Source: Streptomyces asiaticus
Lineage (GTDB): Bacteria; Actinomycetota; Actinomycetes; Streptomycetales; Streptomycetaceae
DNA length: 64,000 nt
Direction of reading: 5' to 3'
NCBI RefSeq assembly: GCF_018138715.1
Contig: NZ_JAGSHX010000001.1
Location: forward strand, 682,001 to 746,000
The notes beneath the pieces were generated by a model. That model was not told the origin of the DNA, did not search any database, and saw nothing but the letters and a program-made list of their open reading frames with translations. The translations under genes were made by a program, and so were the position numbers. Positions within the stretch are counted from its first letter, which is position 1, and the number at the start of each line of letters is the position of its first letter. Shown in pieces: positions 43,908 through 52,413 of this stretch.

Positions 43908-44501
43908 ATGAAGCCCAATGACCCTAAAGACGATCTGCACCGCTACCTCAAGGCAGCCCGCGAAGCCGTCGTCTGGAAGCTGGACGGACTGTCCGAGTAC
44001 GACGTCCGCCGCCCCCTGACACCGACTGGCACCAACCTTCTCGGCCTCGTCAAGCACCTCGCCAGTGTCGAACTCGGGTACTTCGGCCCAACCTTCGGCC
44101 GCCCGCACAACGAATCCCTCCCCTGGCACGAGGAGGACGCCGAGCCCAACTCGGACATGTGGGTACCCGCCGACGAGTCGCGCGAGGATATTCTCAGCCT
44201 CTATCACCGCGCCTGGGCGCACTCGGACGCGACGATCGAGGCGCTGCCGCTCGACGCGATGGGCCACGTCGCGTGGTGGGGCGACAACGGCGACGTAACG
44301 CTTCAGCGGGTCATGCTGCATATGACGGCCGAGACGAATCGTCACGCCGGCCACGCCGACATCGTCCGCGAACTGATCGACGGCAAGGTCGGCATGCGGG
44401 AGACCAACAGCAACATGGATGGTGGCGACGAGGCCTGGTACAAGGAGTACTGGAACAGGCTGGAGGCGTCTGCCAAGGAGGCACAGGCCAAGCCGAGCTG
44501 A
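43908..44501 (+). CDS. DinB-family (DUF664-type) protein
   Basis: A 197-residue four-helix-bundle protein of the DinB/YfiT superfamily. Family landmarks are LLGLVKHLASVELGYFG near residue 45 and LQRVMLHMTAETNRHAGHADIVRELIDG near 140, which supply the three His of the divalent-metal site. Members include thiol transferases using mycothiol or bacillithiol. This one shows no extra domain. ATG 43908. It is an isolated intact gene amid transposase relics, so it may be a moron-like cargo or a survivor of rearrangement. Confidence 0.9.
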   Translation: MKPNDPKDDLHRYLKAAREAVVWKLDGLSEYDVRRPLTPTGTNLLGLVKHLASVELGYFGPTFGRPHNESLPWHEEDAEPNSDMWVPADESREDILSLYHRAWAHSDATIEALPLDAMGHVAWWGDNGDVTLQRVMLHMTAETNRHAGHADIVRELIDGKVGMRETNSNMDGGDEAWYKEYWNRLEASAKEAQAKPS

Positions 44502-44552
44502 ACGGAGTTCGTTCGGGGAGGTGGGGGCTTGCTTTGGAAGCTCGCGTTGTTG

Positions 44553-45060
44553 CTACCCCCCCACCCCCATCTCATCAGGGTGTCGTCCGTTGGGTGATGG
44601 GTGCGGGTAGTGGGAGGCATGGGGCGGCTTGTGCCAGGGCCTGTGCGGACGGTGTCCGTTGGAGAAGTCCTCGTACTCGCACAGGGCGTGGAGGAGGTGG
44701 ATCTGGTTCCAGATCAAGGTCCGATCCAGCAGTTCCGCGCGGCAGGTCTGTATGCAGCGCTCCATGAGCGCGTTCATCCGCGAAACCTTCACACCGGCAT
44801 CGGTCATCAGGGCGTCGAAGGCGGCCGTGAATTTGGCGTCGCGGTCGCGGATGGGGAACTACGCCGTGCGGTCTGCGCCTTCGAGGCCCATGAGGAGTTT
44901 CGTCCGAGCTGCACGATCCAGTCCGCGGTGGGGTGTGCGCAGACGCAGAGGATCCGGATGCGGCTGGGGTGTGATCGATGACGGCGAAGACGTACAGACG
45001 CGCCCCGGTCAGCGTGCGGACCTGCCGGTCGGGGTCGGCGATGCTACGGGCGAGTGGACA
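44553..45060 (-). pseudogene. Integrase-core transposase relic
   Basis: Pieces in different frames: TGARLYVFAVIDHTPA, WIVQLGRNS, FPIRDRDAKFTAAFD-like and SRMNALMERCIQTCRAELLDR with WNQIHLLHALCEYEDFSNGHRPHRP. This is the DDE core of an IS481/IS3-like transposase with several frameshifts. No ends were found. Confidence 0.7.
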
Positions 45061-45104
45061 CCAACGATGTCACCTCCACCAAGCGTACGCAGGGCCCGGC
45101 TGTG

Positions 45105-45300
45105 GTGTGGTGGCGGGCGGCGTGGACGTCGATGAAATAACGCACGGCTCCGCGGTCGGCCAGAGCCCGGAGCTTGGTGCCGATGACATTGTCGAGAGTG
45201 AGGACGGGGCCGTAGGCGGTAGCTGTGGGCTGGCCTCAGAAGGTTTCTTTGAGGATGTCGACCTCGCACTTCTGGCCGCTGGTAAAGTCCGTGACGACGA
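45105..45300 (-). pseudogene. AbiEii/AbiGii-type nucleotidyltransferase toxin fragment
   Basis: Reads DFTSGQKCEVDILKETF then, after a stop, TAYGPVLTLDNVIGTKLRAL and ADRGAVRYFIDVHAA. These are the middle of the nucleotidyltransferase toxin of abortive-infection AbiE-type systems. The catalytic GSxxD segment and the AbiEi antitoxin partner are not present. Relic only. Confidence 0.6.
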
Positions 45301-45445
45301 GGCGGCCGGAGAGCGGATCGCGCCGATCTCCCGCACTTGCCAGCCGCGCTCGGTCAGCCTGGCGGTGAGGGTGCGTGGGCCGGACGCCCGGGTACCTGGA
45401 CTCTGACCCGAGGGCCGCTTCCGGCCCGGGGCGTTCCGCCCGGAC

Positions 45446-45610
45446 TTAGACGCCGTCAGAAGTGTTCCGCCTGCGCCGCCGCAGCGGTGCTGTCACCCAC
45501 ATCGCCAGTCCGACAAGGGAAAAGATCACCGCCCCTCCGATGACGATCGGAATGACCCCCGCAACGGCGAAGACAAGCAGCAGCTCTGCCCACGTCGGCT
45601 CCTCGCCCAT
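45446..45610 (-). CDS. Small membrane protein
   Basis: A 54-residue protein from ATG 45610 with GGGTGGGAA upstream; a longer ATG form is open to 45658. It has one long hydrophobic stretch that may fold as two helices (LLLVFAVAGVIPIVIGG and AVIFSLVGLAMWVTA) and a basic tail (PLRRRRRN). No known family. The size, basic C-terminus and single membrane unit fit a hypothetical membrane peptide or an orphan toxin-like peptide. Confidence 0.5.
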   Translation of the reverse strand: MGEEPTWAELLLVFAVAGVIPIVIGGAVIFSLVGLAMWVTAPLRRRRRNTSDGV

Positions 45611-46130
45611 CGTGTTCCCACCCTGCGTCATACACCCCACGACGCTGACCGTCAGCATTTACCCGGATCCTCGGCCGCCTCATCAACGAGTACAGATATG
45701 CGGCATGACATGCAACGATGACTTTTCGAGCGGTACAGGTTCAGGCCGTGCCGGGCCAGGACCCGGTGAACGGTCGAGCCGGGCAGGCCAGGATCGGTTT
45801 GATGCGCACTGGGCCAATTCGCAGTCTTGTCGTAGGCGGCAGTCCCAGTCCTCCACCGCTGCCGGAGTCCTGTGGGGTCGGTTGGAACGGTCGTGCAGGG
45901 GCCTCGCCCTTTTCCGGGTCAAGGAAACGATCAAGGTAGAGGCTCCTTCGACAAGAGAGCGGCCCCGTCTGACGGCGGGACCGCTCGATGGTGTTGGAGC
46001 CGAAAACCGTCACACGCGCTCGGCAGGCCGACGCCAGACTGGCGACGGCCCGCGCTGGGGGGTTATCCCCCGTTCCGATCTTGGGGTGCGCCGGATCGCG
46101 CCGCGTTGGGGGCGAAACTAGCGTCCAGCC
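45611..46130. other. Gap with a transposase helix-turn-helix scrap
   Basis: On the minus strand near 45710-45830 short pieces in neighbouring frames (LGPVRIKPILACPARPF, GSWPGTA) resemble the N-terminal HTH of IS481 transposases. The rest shows no gene. The serine hydrolase begins at 46131 without a clear ribosome site. Confidence 0.4.
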
Positions 46131-47312
46131 ATGACTTCGACTCTGCGAAAGCACCTGGCCATGGCACTCGGTGTCGCTACGCTGCTCACCGCCGAGGTGA
46201 TCCCCGCCGTCGCCCAGCCCGCCGGTCCCTCCCCCGTGGAGCAGTTACGCCGGGACACCGAGGCGATCCACGCCCTCGGTATCAGCGGTGTGCAGGCCCG
46301 CGTGATCGCGCCTGACGGTCGGCAGTCGGTCGCCACCAGCGGTACCGCCGACCTGAACACCGGCCGCCCGGTCTCTTCCGGCGGCTACTTCCGCATGGCC
46401 AGCACGTCCAAGACGCTGGTCGCCACGGTGGTCCTCCAACTGGAGGCCGAGGGCAGGCTGTCCCTGTACGACACGGTCGATCGCTGGCTGCCCGGGGTGG
46501 TGCGGGGTAACGGGAACAATGGCAGCCAGATCACCATCCGCCAATTGCTCCAGCACACCAGCGGTATCTACGACGCCCTGCCCGGGTACACCACACCGGA
46601 GGAGTACTACCAGCAGCGCCACAACATCTACGAACCCAAGCAGCTGGTCGACCTCGCCATGGCCCACGAGCCGGACTTCCTGCCCGGCAAGGGCTGGGCG
46701 TACTCCAACACCGGCTACGTCCTGCTCGACATGATCATCCAGAAGGCCACCGGTCACCCCGCCCACCAAGAGATCGAAAACCGCATCCTGCGCCCGCTGG
46801 GCCTCGACCAGACCCGGTGGATGGGCACCTCGACCACCCTGCCCCGACCCCACGCCCAGGCTTACCAGCTCTTCGGCCCCGGTTCCCAGGTGGATGTCAC
46901 CGACCAGATACCGGTGGACTACGAGAACCTTGCGTGGGTCACGACCACTCGGGATGAGAACCGCTTCTTCCGCGCGCTGCTCGACGGCCGCCTACTACCG
47001 GCACGGGAACTGGCCAAGATGAAGCAGACCGTCCCCGTGAGCGCGGAGGTCCAACAGCTGTGGCCCGAGGGCCGATACGGGCTCGGCCTGGTCGAACGCC
47101 CCCTGAGCTGCGGAGGAACCTACTGGAGCCACGAGGGCGGGGACGGCGGCTACATCACCCTCAACGGCGTCACCGACAACGGCAGGCGAAGCGCCGTTGT
47201 CTCCATGTCCGAGGCACGCGGCGACACCCCGAAGCACATACTGGAGCAGGAGAACGCGGCCAGCGCCCTGATCGACCACGCACTGTGCGCCGAGGGCCCC
47301 AGCACCCCGTGA
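46131..47312 (+). CDS. Secreted serine hydrolase, beta-lactamase class C / DD-peptidase-like
   Basis: A 393-residue exported enzyme. The signal peptide (LAMALGVATLLTAEVIPAVA) probably ends near AVA-QPAG. The penicillin-recognising SxxK is STSK at residues 91-94, the YxN motif is YSN at 191-193, and the third box is SHEGGDGGY in place of KTG. This is the usual form in Streptomyces D-alanyl-D-alanine carboxypeptidase/esterase homologues. It may trim peptidoglycan or hydrolyse esters or D-peptides. The His-for-Lys change in box three argues against efficient beta-lactam hydrolysis. Confidence 0.92.
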   Translation: MTSTLRKHLAMALGVATLLTAEVIPAVAQPAGPSPVEQLRRDTEAIHALGISGVQARVIAPDGRQSVATSGTADLNTGRPVSSGGYFRMASTSKTLVATVVLQLEAEGRLSLYDTVDRWLPGVVRGNGNNGSQITIRQLLQHTSGIYDALPGYTTPEEYYQQRHNIYEPKQLVDLAMAHEPDFLPGKGWAYSNTGYVLLDMIIQKATGHPAHQEIENRILRPLGLDQTRWMGTSTTLPRPHAQAYQLFGPGSQVDVTDQIPVDYENLAWVTTTRDENRFFRALLDGRLLPARELAKMKQTVPVSAEVQQLWPEGRYGLGLVERPLSCGGTYWSHEGGDGGYITLNGVTDNGRRSAVVSMSEARGDTPKHILEQENAASALIDHALCAEGPSTP

Positions 47313-47479
47313 GCGGAGGTGTCGTCGCTGTGGGCGGGGAGCTCAGCGCGGCGCTTCGCTGGTGCCGCAGACCAGCGCTGCGCACCCCCCTTGCCCTCAT
47401 GGCCCCTTTTCGGCTCACCCCAATGGCCCGTCTTCGCCGCCCTCCACCCCGCCCCTGTCAGCCCTGACGACGCGCCCGC

Positions 47480-47850
47480 CTCGGTGAGGCGGTGGTGTGT
47501 CGTCGGTGAAGACCGGCGTGCCGAGGTCGACCAACTGGGGCCGGCCATCGGTCGGGGCCCGCTTGAAGCTGTTGAGCTTGGCCATCGCGGCGTCGAAGCC
47601 GACCTGGAGTCCTTCGACCTCGCCGAGCCAGCCGTTTCCGCGGGCCTCGGTGTGCGCTCCCGGAGATTTTGGATGATCTCCAGGAGGCGGGGCCGCTGAC
47701 GAGGATCCATCTGGAGGACAGGACAACGGATGCAGGCTTCTCTGAACTTTGGGGCCGGTCCGTGCCAAAGCCTCTGACCTGCAGCTCTCTGAAACGTGTC
47801 CCAAGCCAGGACGGGCAGGAGCCGGACGCTCAGCTTGCGCCGGTCCACCA
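47480..47850 (-). pseudogene. Integrase C-terminal relic
   Basis: EACIRCPVLQMDPRQRPRLL-EIIQNLRER, then after a frameshift near 47660 NGWLGEVEGLQVGFDAAMAK-LNSF and RPQLVDLGTPVF. These are the tail of a tyrosine recombinase of the kind found on actinobacterial mobile elements. The rest of 47313-48030 shows no gene; a CPHCHGEGGWW stretch near 47870 lacks a start codon. Confidence 0.65.
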
Positions 47851-48030
47851 GCCGCCTTCGCCGTGGCAGTGCGGGCAGTTGGGCCGGGGCCGGGCGGTGC
47901 TCTCGACGCGGTGCCTGTCGGCGTAGAGCTTGAGGTGGCTGGCCTTGAGCGCGGCGGCGGCCGTAGCCGCGGCAAGCGGGACAGCGATGGCGACGCGCAG
48001 CAGGGCGGCGCGCAGGCGGCGGGCTTCACG

Positions 48031-48444
48031 TCAGCGGGTCGCGGCGTCGGCGAGGATTTCGGCGTGGTCGAACGCGAGGTGGGGGAGCGCGTCCATGGGC
48101 CACCAGCGGGCGGCGGTGGCGTCGTCTCCTGCCATCGGCGGGATGGGTGAGGGCAGGGTGGCCGTGTAGGCGACGCTGACGTACCGGCCGCGGGGGTCGC
48201 GGCCAGGGGCGTCGTAGGAGGCCACCTTCCGGAGACCGGCGGTGGAGACGGTGATGCCGGTCTCCTCCTCCAGTTCGCGCGCCGCAGCGGTCAGACTGGT
48301 CTCCCCGGCGTCCGCGAGACCGCCGGGCAGGGCCCAGCAGCCCTCATACGGGGCCCAACCCCGCTTGATCAGCAGGACGCGCCCAGCAGCAAGCAGGACG
48401 ACGTCAGCGGTGCGGATCGTTTCGTCGGTGGTGTCGGTGGTCAT
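48031..48444 (-). CDS. Nudix hydrolase
   Basis: A 137-residue pyrophosphohydrolase. The Nudix box is complete: GGLADAGETSLTAAARELEE-ETGI gives G-x5-E-x7-REL-x-EE-x-G near residues 41-64. The preceding WALPGGL is typical of ADP-ribose or 8-oxo-nucleotide clearing enzymes. No additional domain is seen. ATG 48444. It faces a GNAT fragment; no operon partner. Confidence 0.92.
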   Translation of the reverse strand: MTTDTTDETIRTADVVLLAAGRVLLIKRGWAPYEGCWALPGGLADAGETSLTAAARELEEETGITVSTAGLRKVASYDAPGRDPRGRYVSVAYTATLPSPIPPMAGDDATAARWWPMDALPHLAFDHAEILADAATR

Positions 48445-48458
48445 GGGCTGGTGCAGCG

Positions 48459-48704
48459 GTCATCGAGCTGAACGCCTCGCCAGAGGTGGGAACCTACCTC
48501 GGTGGTCCTCGACCGCGTGCCGAGCTCGAACGCACAGGGCCCTGGGTGCCCGGACGACGCCCTGGTTTCTTCGTGGTTGAGCTCGGTGGAGCGACGGTCG
48601 GCACAATCCAGCTCGACCCGCAAGACCCCGAGCGTCCGGGTAACCGCCTGGAGGCAGGGGAGACCGAGCTCGGCTACCTGTTCCTGCCGCAGGCGTGGGG
48701 CTGA
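48459..48704 (+). pseudogene. GNAT acetyltransferase fragment
   Basis: AAVIELNASPEVGTYLGGPR and FFVVELGGATVGTIQLDPQD, then ETELGYLFLPQAWG and a stop: the first two-thirds of a GNAT domain, cut just before the acetyl-CoA P-loop. The 5' end runs into the Nudix promoter without a start. Confidence 0.65.
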
Positions 48705-49041
48705 TCGGTCACGAGTTTTGCTCGTCCATTGGCTGGTTCGCGCGTTTTTGCGGGTGAGGCGTCGGGGGCGGGACGCGGATGGTGCGTGGTGGCCGGTCGG
48801 CCTGTCCGGTCCTCGCCGACCCGGTGACGGGTGGGCGAGGTGTCCGGGGTGGTCTACTGGTGAAGAGGTGATGTTCCGACCCTGCGCTGTGCACCTCTGT
48901 CTGTTGACCGCTGCGCCCCGGGACGCATGCGTGAAGAGCCGACCGGATGTCAGTACGAGACTCGCGGGAGCTCGCCGCGCTGTTCTGCCAGCGGCAGAAC
49001 ACCGGTCCGACCGTGCTCGACGATCACTACAGTCCAGTCCC
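48705..49041. other. Intergenic stretch, no gene seen
   Basis: About 340 bases. One short inverted repeat (TTCTGCC around AGC, then GGCAGAA, 48985-49001) lies some 40 bases ahead of the next gene and could be an operator. Nothing else is recognisable. Confidence 0.4.
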
Positions 49042-49767
49042 ATGACGACGGTTACAACGCGCACGGTGGAGTACCCGGCCGACGGCTTGACGATGATTGG
49101 GCACCTCGCGCTCCCGGCCGGCGTCGACCGCGGGCCCGCGGTGCTGCTCGGACCGGAGGGCCCGGGGCTCAGCGACGTCGAGCGCCGCCGGGCCGATGCG
49201 CTCGCCGAGCTGGGATACGTGGCGCTGGCCTTCGACCTCCACGGCGGGCGCTATTTGAGCGACCCCGAGGAGATGCTGGCCCGTTGCATGCCGCTACTCG
49301 CCGACCACGACCGGATGCGGGGCATCGGCCACGCGGCGCTTGACGTGTTGCGCGCCGAACCGCGGACCGACCCCGACCGGATCGCCGCCGTCGGCTACGG
49401 CACCGGGGGCGCCATCGGGCTGGAACTCGGGCGCGACGGCGTCAACCTGCGCACGATCGGGACGGTTAACGCACTCACCACGGGCCGGCCGGGCGAGACG
49501 GCGCGCATCCGCTGTCCAGTGTGGGCCGGGGTCGGGTCGGAAGACCCGATCATGCCTCCCGCGCAACGGGACGCGTTCGCCGCCGAGATGCAGGCCGCGG
49601 GCGTCGACTGGCGCCTCGTGGTCTACGGTGGCGCCTTGCACGCCTTCCACCACCCGCCGGTCGACCAGCCCGTGCTCTCCGGCGTCGGCTACCACCCACG
49701 GCACGCGCAGCGAGCCTGGCGCGATGTCGTCGACCTGCTCGCCGAGTGCCTGCCCCTAACGGAGTGA
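49042..49767 (+). CDS. Dienelactone-hydrolase-family protein lacking the usual nucleophile
   Basis: A 241-residue alpha/beta hydrolase. The fold is clear: GPEGPGLSDVERRRADALAE, AFDLHGGRY, the Asp region AGVGSEDPIMPPAQRD and the His in GALHAFHHP. At the nucleophile elbow, where the family has GxCxGG or GxSxGG, it reads VGYGTGGAIG (residues 117-126), so Gly120 takes the place of Cys/Ser. Asp and His of the triad remain. It may be catalytically altered or a binding protein. ATG 49042. Family assignment is good, activity doubtful. Confidence 0.85.
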   Translation: MTTVTTRTVEYPADGLTMIGHLALPAGVDRGPAVLLGPEGPGLSDVERRRADALAELGYVALAFDLHGGRYLSDPEEMLARCMPLLADHDRMRGIGHAALDVLRAEPRTDPDRIAAVGYGTGGAIGLELGRDGVNLRTIGTVNALTTGRPGETARIRCPVWAGVGSEDPIMPPAQRDAFAAEMQAAGVDWRLVVYGGALHAFHHPPVDQPVLSGVGYHPRHAQRAWRDVVDLLAECLPLTE

Positions 49768-49789
49768 TCTGGTCGGCAACCGCGATTCC

Positions 49790-49940
49790 GAGCCGTGAAC
49801 CAGGCCGGTCGATCGCCACCGACGCCAGCTTGTGGGACACCGCCGCAGCTCAGAGAAGCTGTGACGAGACGCCCCACGCAGTGGTGGTGTTCCTTGCCGA
49901 TGTCCAACCCGGCCCAGGTCTCGGGCACGGTCACCTCCGC
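49790..49940 (-). pseudogene. IS110-family transposase N-terminal scrap
   Basis: EVTVPETWAGLDIGKEHHHC matches the first strand of the DEDD (RuvC-like) domain of IS110 transposases, which begins with an invariant Asp in GLDIGK. The frame then goes off into unrelated residues. The rest of 49768-50191 holds no gene. Confidence 0.65.
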
Positions 49941-50191
49941 CAGCTCGTCGTCACGTTCACCCTGCAGACGACCTCGTCGGCACTGTCCTACGAAGCGATG
50001 GAGTCGCGTATCCCCATGAGCGGTCGAGTCGTCGCGGGCTCCGGGCGGCCAAGTTTCTGGAGCCATCCGACGGCGACAGGCACTGAGCCATACCCGGAGC
50101 CCCGGGCCCACCGATCCTACGAATGACCGGCCCGAGCCCGCCCCTGAAACGTAGGACAGGCCCTGACCAGCGGAAATGGCCGCTGGCTGTC

Positions 50192-50872
50192 TCATCGGCT
50201 CCTGCGGACTGCTCCATGCTCCCAGGCCCAGGCCGCTATCTCGACCCGGTTGCGGGCGTTGAGCTTGGCCTGGATGCGTGCCAGGTACGTTTTCACCGTC
50301 GACAGCGACAGGAACAACTCATCGCCGATCTCCTGGTTCGTGCGGCCTACGGCCACCAGCCGGACGATGTCCCGCTCCCGTTCGCTGAGGCCGGCGTCAT
50401 CGGACGCCGCGGCCGCCTGTGCCGTCCCGCGTTCCGTCGCTTCCAGCTTCCGCAGGAGCCGCACGGTGACCGCGGGGGAGACGAGGGCGTCTCCCCGCGC
50501 CGCCGCCTGGACCGCCTCCACCAGAAGGGCGGGAGAGGCGTCCTTCAGCAGGAAACCGCATGCGCCGTTGCGCAGTGCGGTTCGCACATAGTCGTCCTGG
50601 TCGAATGTGGTGATCACGACGACGTTCATCGGATCGGCCACGCCGGGACCGGCCAGCTGTCGCACAACCTCCAGCCCGTCCAGCCGCGGCATACGAATGT
50701 CGACCAGCACGACCCGGGGACGCAGACGACGCGCGAGTTCGATGCACTCCACACCGTCTGCCGCCTCACCGACCACCGTGATTCCTGGCTGCACACCAAG
50801 GATCAGGCTGAATCCCATCCGCACCAGTTCCTGGTCGTCGGCGATGACGACGTCAATCTGGGGTTCGTGCAC
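50192..50872 (-). CDS. NarL/LuxR-type response regulator
   Basis: A 226-residue regulator with an N-terminal receiver (phospho-acceptor D58 in VVLVDIRMP; acidic pocket IADDQ; Lys in FLLKDASP) and a C-terminal LuxR helix-turn-helix (LSERERDIVRLVAVGRTNQE and LSTVKTYLARIQAKL). The partner histidine kinase lies 90 bases upstream on the same strand. The MMPL exporter divergent from the kinase is the likely target. Confidence 0.95.
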   Translation of the reverse strand: MHEPQIDVVIADDQELVRMGFSLILGVQPGITVVGEAADGVECIELARRLRPRVVLVDIRMPRLDGLEVVRQLAGPGVADPMNVVVITTFDQDDYVRTALRNGACGFLLKDASPALLVEAVQAAARGDALVSPAVTVRLLRKLEATERGTAQAAAASDDAGLSERERDIVRLVAVGRTNQEIGDELFLSLSTVKTYLARIQAKLNARNRVEIAAWAWEHGAVRRSR

Positions 50873-50962
50873 TGACCGTTCCTATCATCACGGGGCTGGG
50901 CTGCGTCGAGATGGCCCAGGTCGCTTCGTCAGAGCCCGGCTCCGGCAGGGCTCGGCCCGGGG

Positions 50963-52159
50963 TCATGACGGTGCGAGCGGGAGGGCGGCGGAGACTTCCC
51001 AGCCGCCGTCGGGCAGCGGCCCGGCGCGCAGGGTGCCGTCGAGGGCCTCGATGCGTTCTCGGAGCCCGAGTAGGCCGAAGCCGCCCCGGCCCCCGGCCGG
51101 CGTGAGCGCCCTGCGGTGCGGTGGAGTGTTGGTGACGGTCACGCGCAGCCGCTCGGTGTCGGCATCCAGCCGGACGACGGTGTGCGCGTCCGATGCGTGG
51201 CGGCGTACGTTGGTCAGGGCTTCCTGGACCACGCGGTGGGCGGAGGTCTCCACTTCGGGGCGCAGTCGGACCGCCCGCGCCGCCGCTGTGGCTTCGAGGC
51301 GTGCCGTCTCGGCTTCGGTGGGCCCGGAGCCGGGCGACGCGGCGGCGCAGTGGGCGGACACGAGTTGACCGAGATCGGTGAGCAAGTCGCCGGGCCGCAA
51401 TGGCGTGTTGCTCTCCTCGCGCAGGACGCGGACCAGACGGCGCGTGGATTCCAGGGTCTCGGCACCGGTCTGGGCGATGTTGCGCAGGATAGGCTCGATC
51501 TTGTCTGGTGCGGCGGCCTGGATGGACAAGGCGGCGTTGGCCTGCACGATGATGCCGGTCATGTGATGGGCGATGAGATCGTGCAGATCGCGGGCCAGGG
51601 CGAGGCGCTCCCCGTAGCGGACCTCGCGGGCTGTGCGCTCTCTCCGCGCTTCCAGGGCTCGGATGGTATAGCCGAGCGTGATGAAGATGGCGAGGGCGAC
51701 GGTCAGCACATAGCCGCCGCCGGTGAACGCCTGCCACGACCCGGTCCGCAGGGGAAGCAGAAGTACGGTCACGCTGATCAGGACGGTTTCCGCCACCGCG
51801 GCGGCCGGCCGGCCGGGTTGGGCTGAGGTGCGCAGGGCCATGCACAGCAGGCCCAATGTCTCCAGTGCTCCCCACCACGCCATGGTGCTCTGTGCGATCA
51901 GGCTCCAAGCGGTCAGCGCCAAGGACGGTGACACTGCGGCGGCGACGCACTTGCCCAGCGACGGCGACCAGGGGGTCTCGGCAACAGCCAGGGCGATCAG
52001 GGGGCCGGTAGTCACGACGGGCAGCCAGGCGGTTCCGGACGTCATGGAAGCGCTCGTGACCACGGCGATGTCCGCCAGCCAGGTAAGAGCGAACGCGAAC
52101 AGGCCGCTGACGGTGATCAGCCGTCTGACGTGCGGAGTACGCGGAAGATGTCGATCCAC
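50963..52159 (-). CDS. Sensor histidine kinase (HisKA_3 type)
   Basis: A 398-residue kinase from GTG 52159; longer frames lack support. Four or five membrane spans fill residues 12-165. The dimerisation/phospho-acceptor helix has ARDLHDLIAHHMTG with H193. The ATPase domain shows VVQEALTNVRRHA (N box) and GGFGLLGLRERIEALDG (G box). The membrane part has hardly any extracytoplasmic loop, so it belongs to the intramembrane-sensing group that detects envelope stress or membrane-active compounds. Works with the regulator at 50192. Confidence 0.93.
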   Translation of the reverse strand: MDRHLPRTPHVRRLITVSGLFAFALTWLADIAVVTSASMTSGTAWLPVVTTGPLIALAVAETPWSPSLGKCVAAAVSPSLALTAWSLIAQSTMAWWGALETLGLLCMALRTSAQPGRPAAAVAETVLISVTVLLLPLRTGSWQAFTGGGYVLTVALAIFITLGYTIRALEARRERTAREVRYGERLALARDLHDLIAHHMTGIIVQANAALSIQAAAPDKIEPILRNIAQTGAETLESTRRLVRVLREESNTPLRPGDLLTDLGQLVSAHCAAASPGSGPTEAETARLEATAAARAVRLRPEVETSAHRVVQEALTNVRRHASDAHTVVRLDADTERLRVTVTNTPPHRRALTPAGGRGGFGLLGLRERIEALDGTLRAGPLPDGGWEVSAALPLAPS

Positions 52160-52178
52160 GATGCTCAGCGTAGGAGGA

Positions 52179-52230
52179 CGGGTGGGCGCGCGGCTGTCGG
52201 CCGAACGACCGACAGCCGCGCGCCCACCCG
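52179..52230. repeat. 22-bp perfect inverted repeat in a divergent promoter region
   Basis: Arms at 52179-52200 and 52209-52230 are perfectly complementary, with an eight-base spacer (CCGAACGA). It begins 20 bases upstream of the kinase start and lies about 185 bases ahead of the MMPL gene. Too long and GC-rich for a simple operator; as RNA it would form a very stable stem in the kinase leader. It may attenuate expression, or be a cruciform or mobile-element end. Confidence 0.7.
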
Positions 52231-52413
52231 GTACGTAGGGCTGACGTGCCGCCCCGGGCGCCGGGCCGACGATGGTGATCGCGGGCGGTCGGCGACATCC
52301 ATCAAGGGTCGGCCTGTGACCAGCGCGCCGTCCAAGGAAGCGGCGTGTGCAGCACTTCCCTGTCCCAACTTCCCGTCCCAACCTCGCATAAGTAGAAAGT
52401 TCTCCGCACCCTC

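Noticed and set aside
47830..48030. Possible small zinc protein with CPHCHGEGGWW
   Set aside because: The reading frame has no ATG, GTG or TTG start after the Nudix stop.
49042..49767. Assigning the hydrolase a definite dienelactone hydrolase activity
   Set aside because: The nucleophile residue is missing, so only the fold is claimed.
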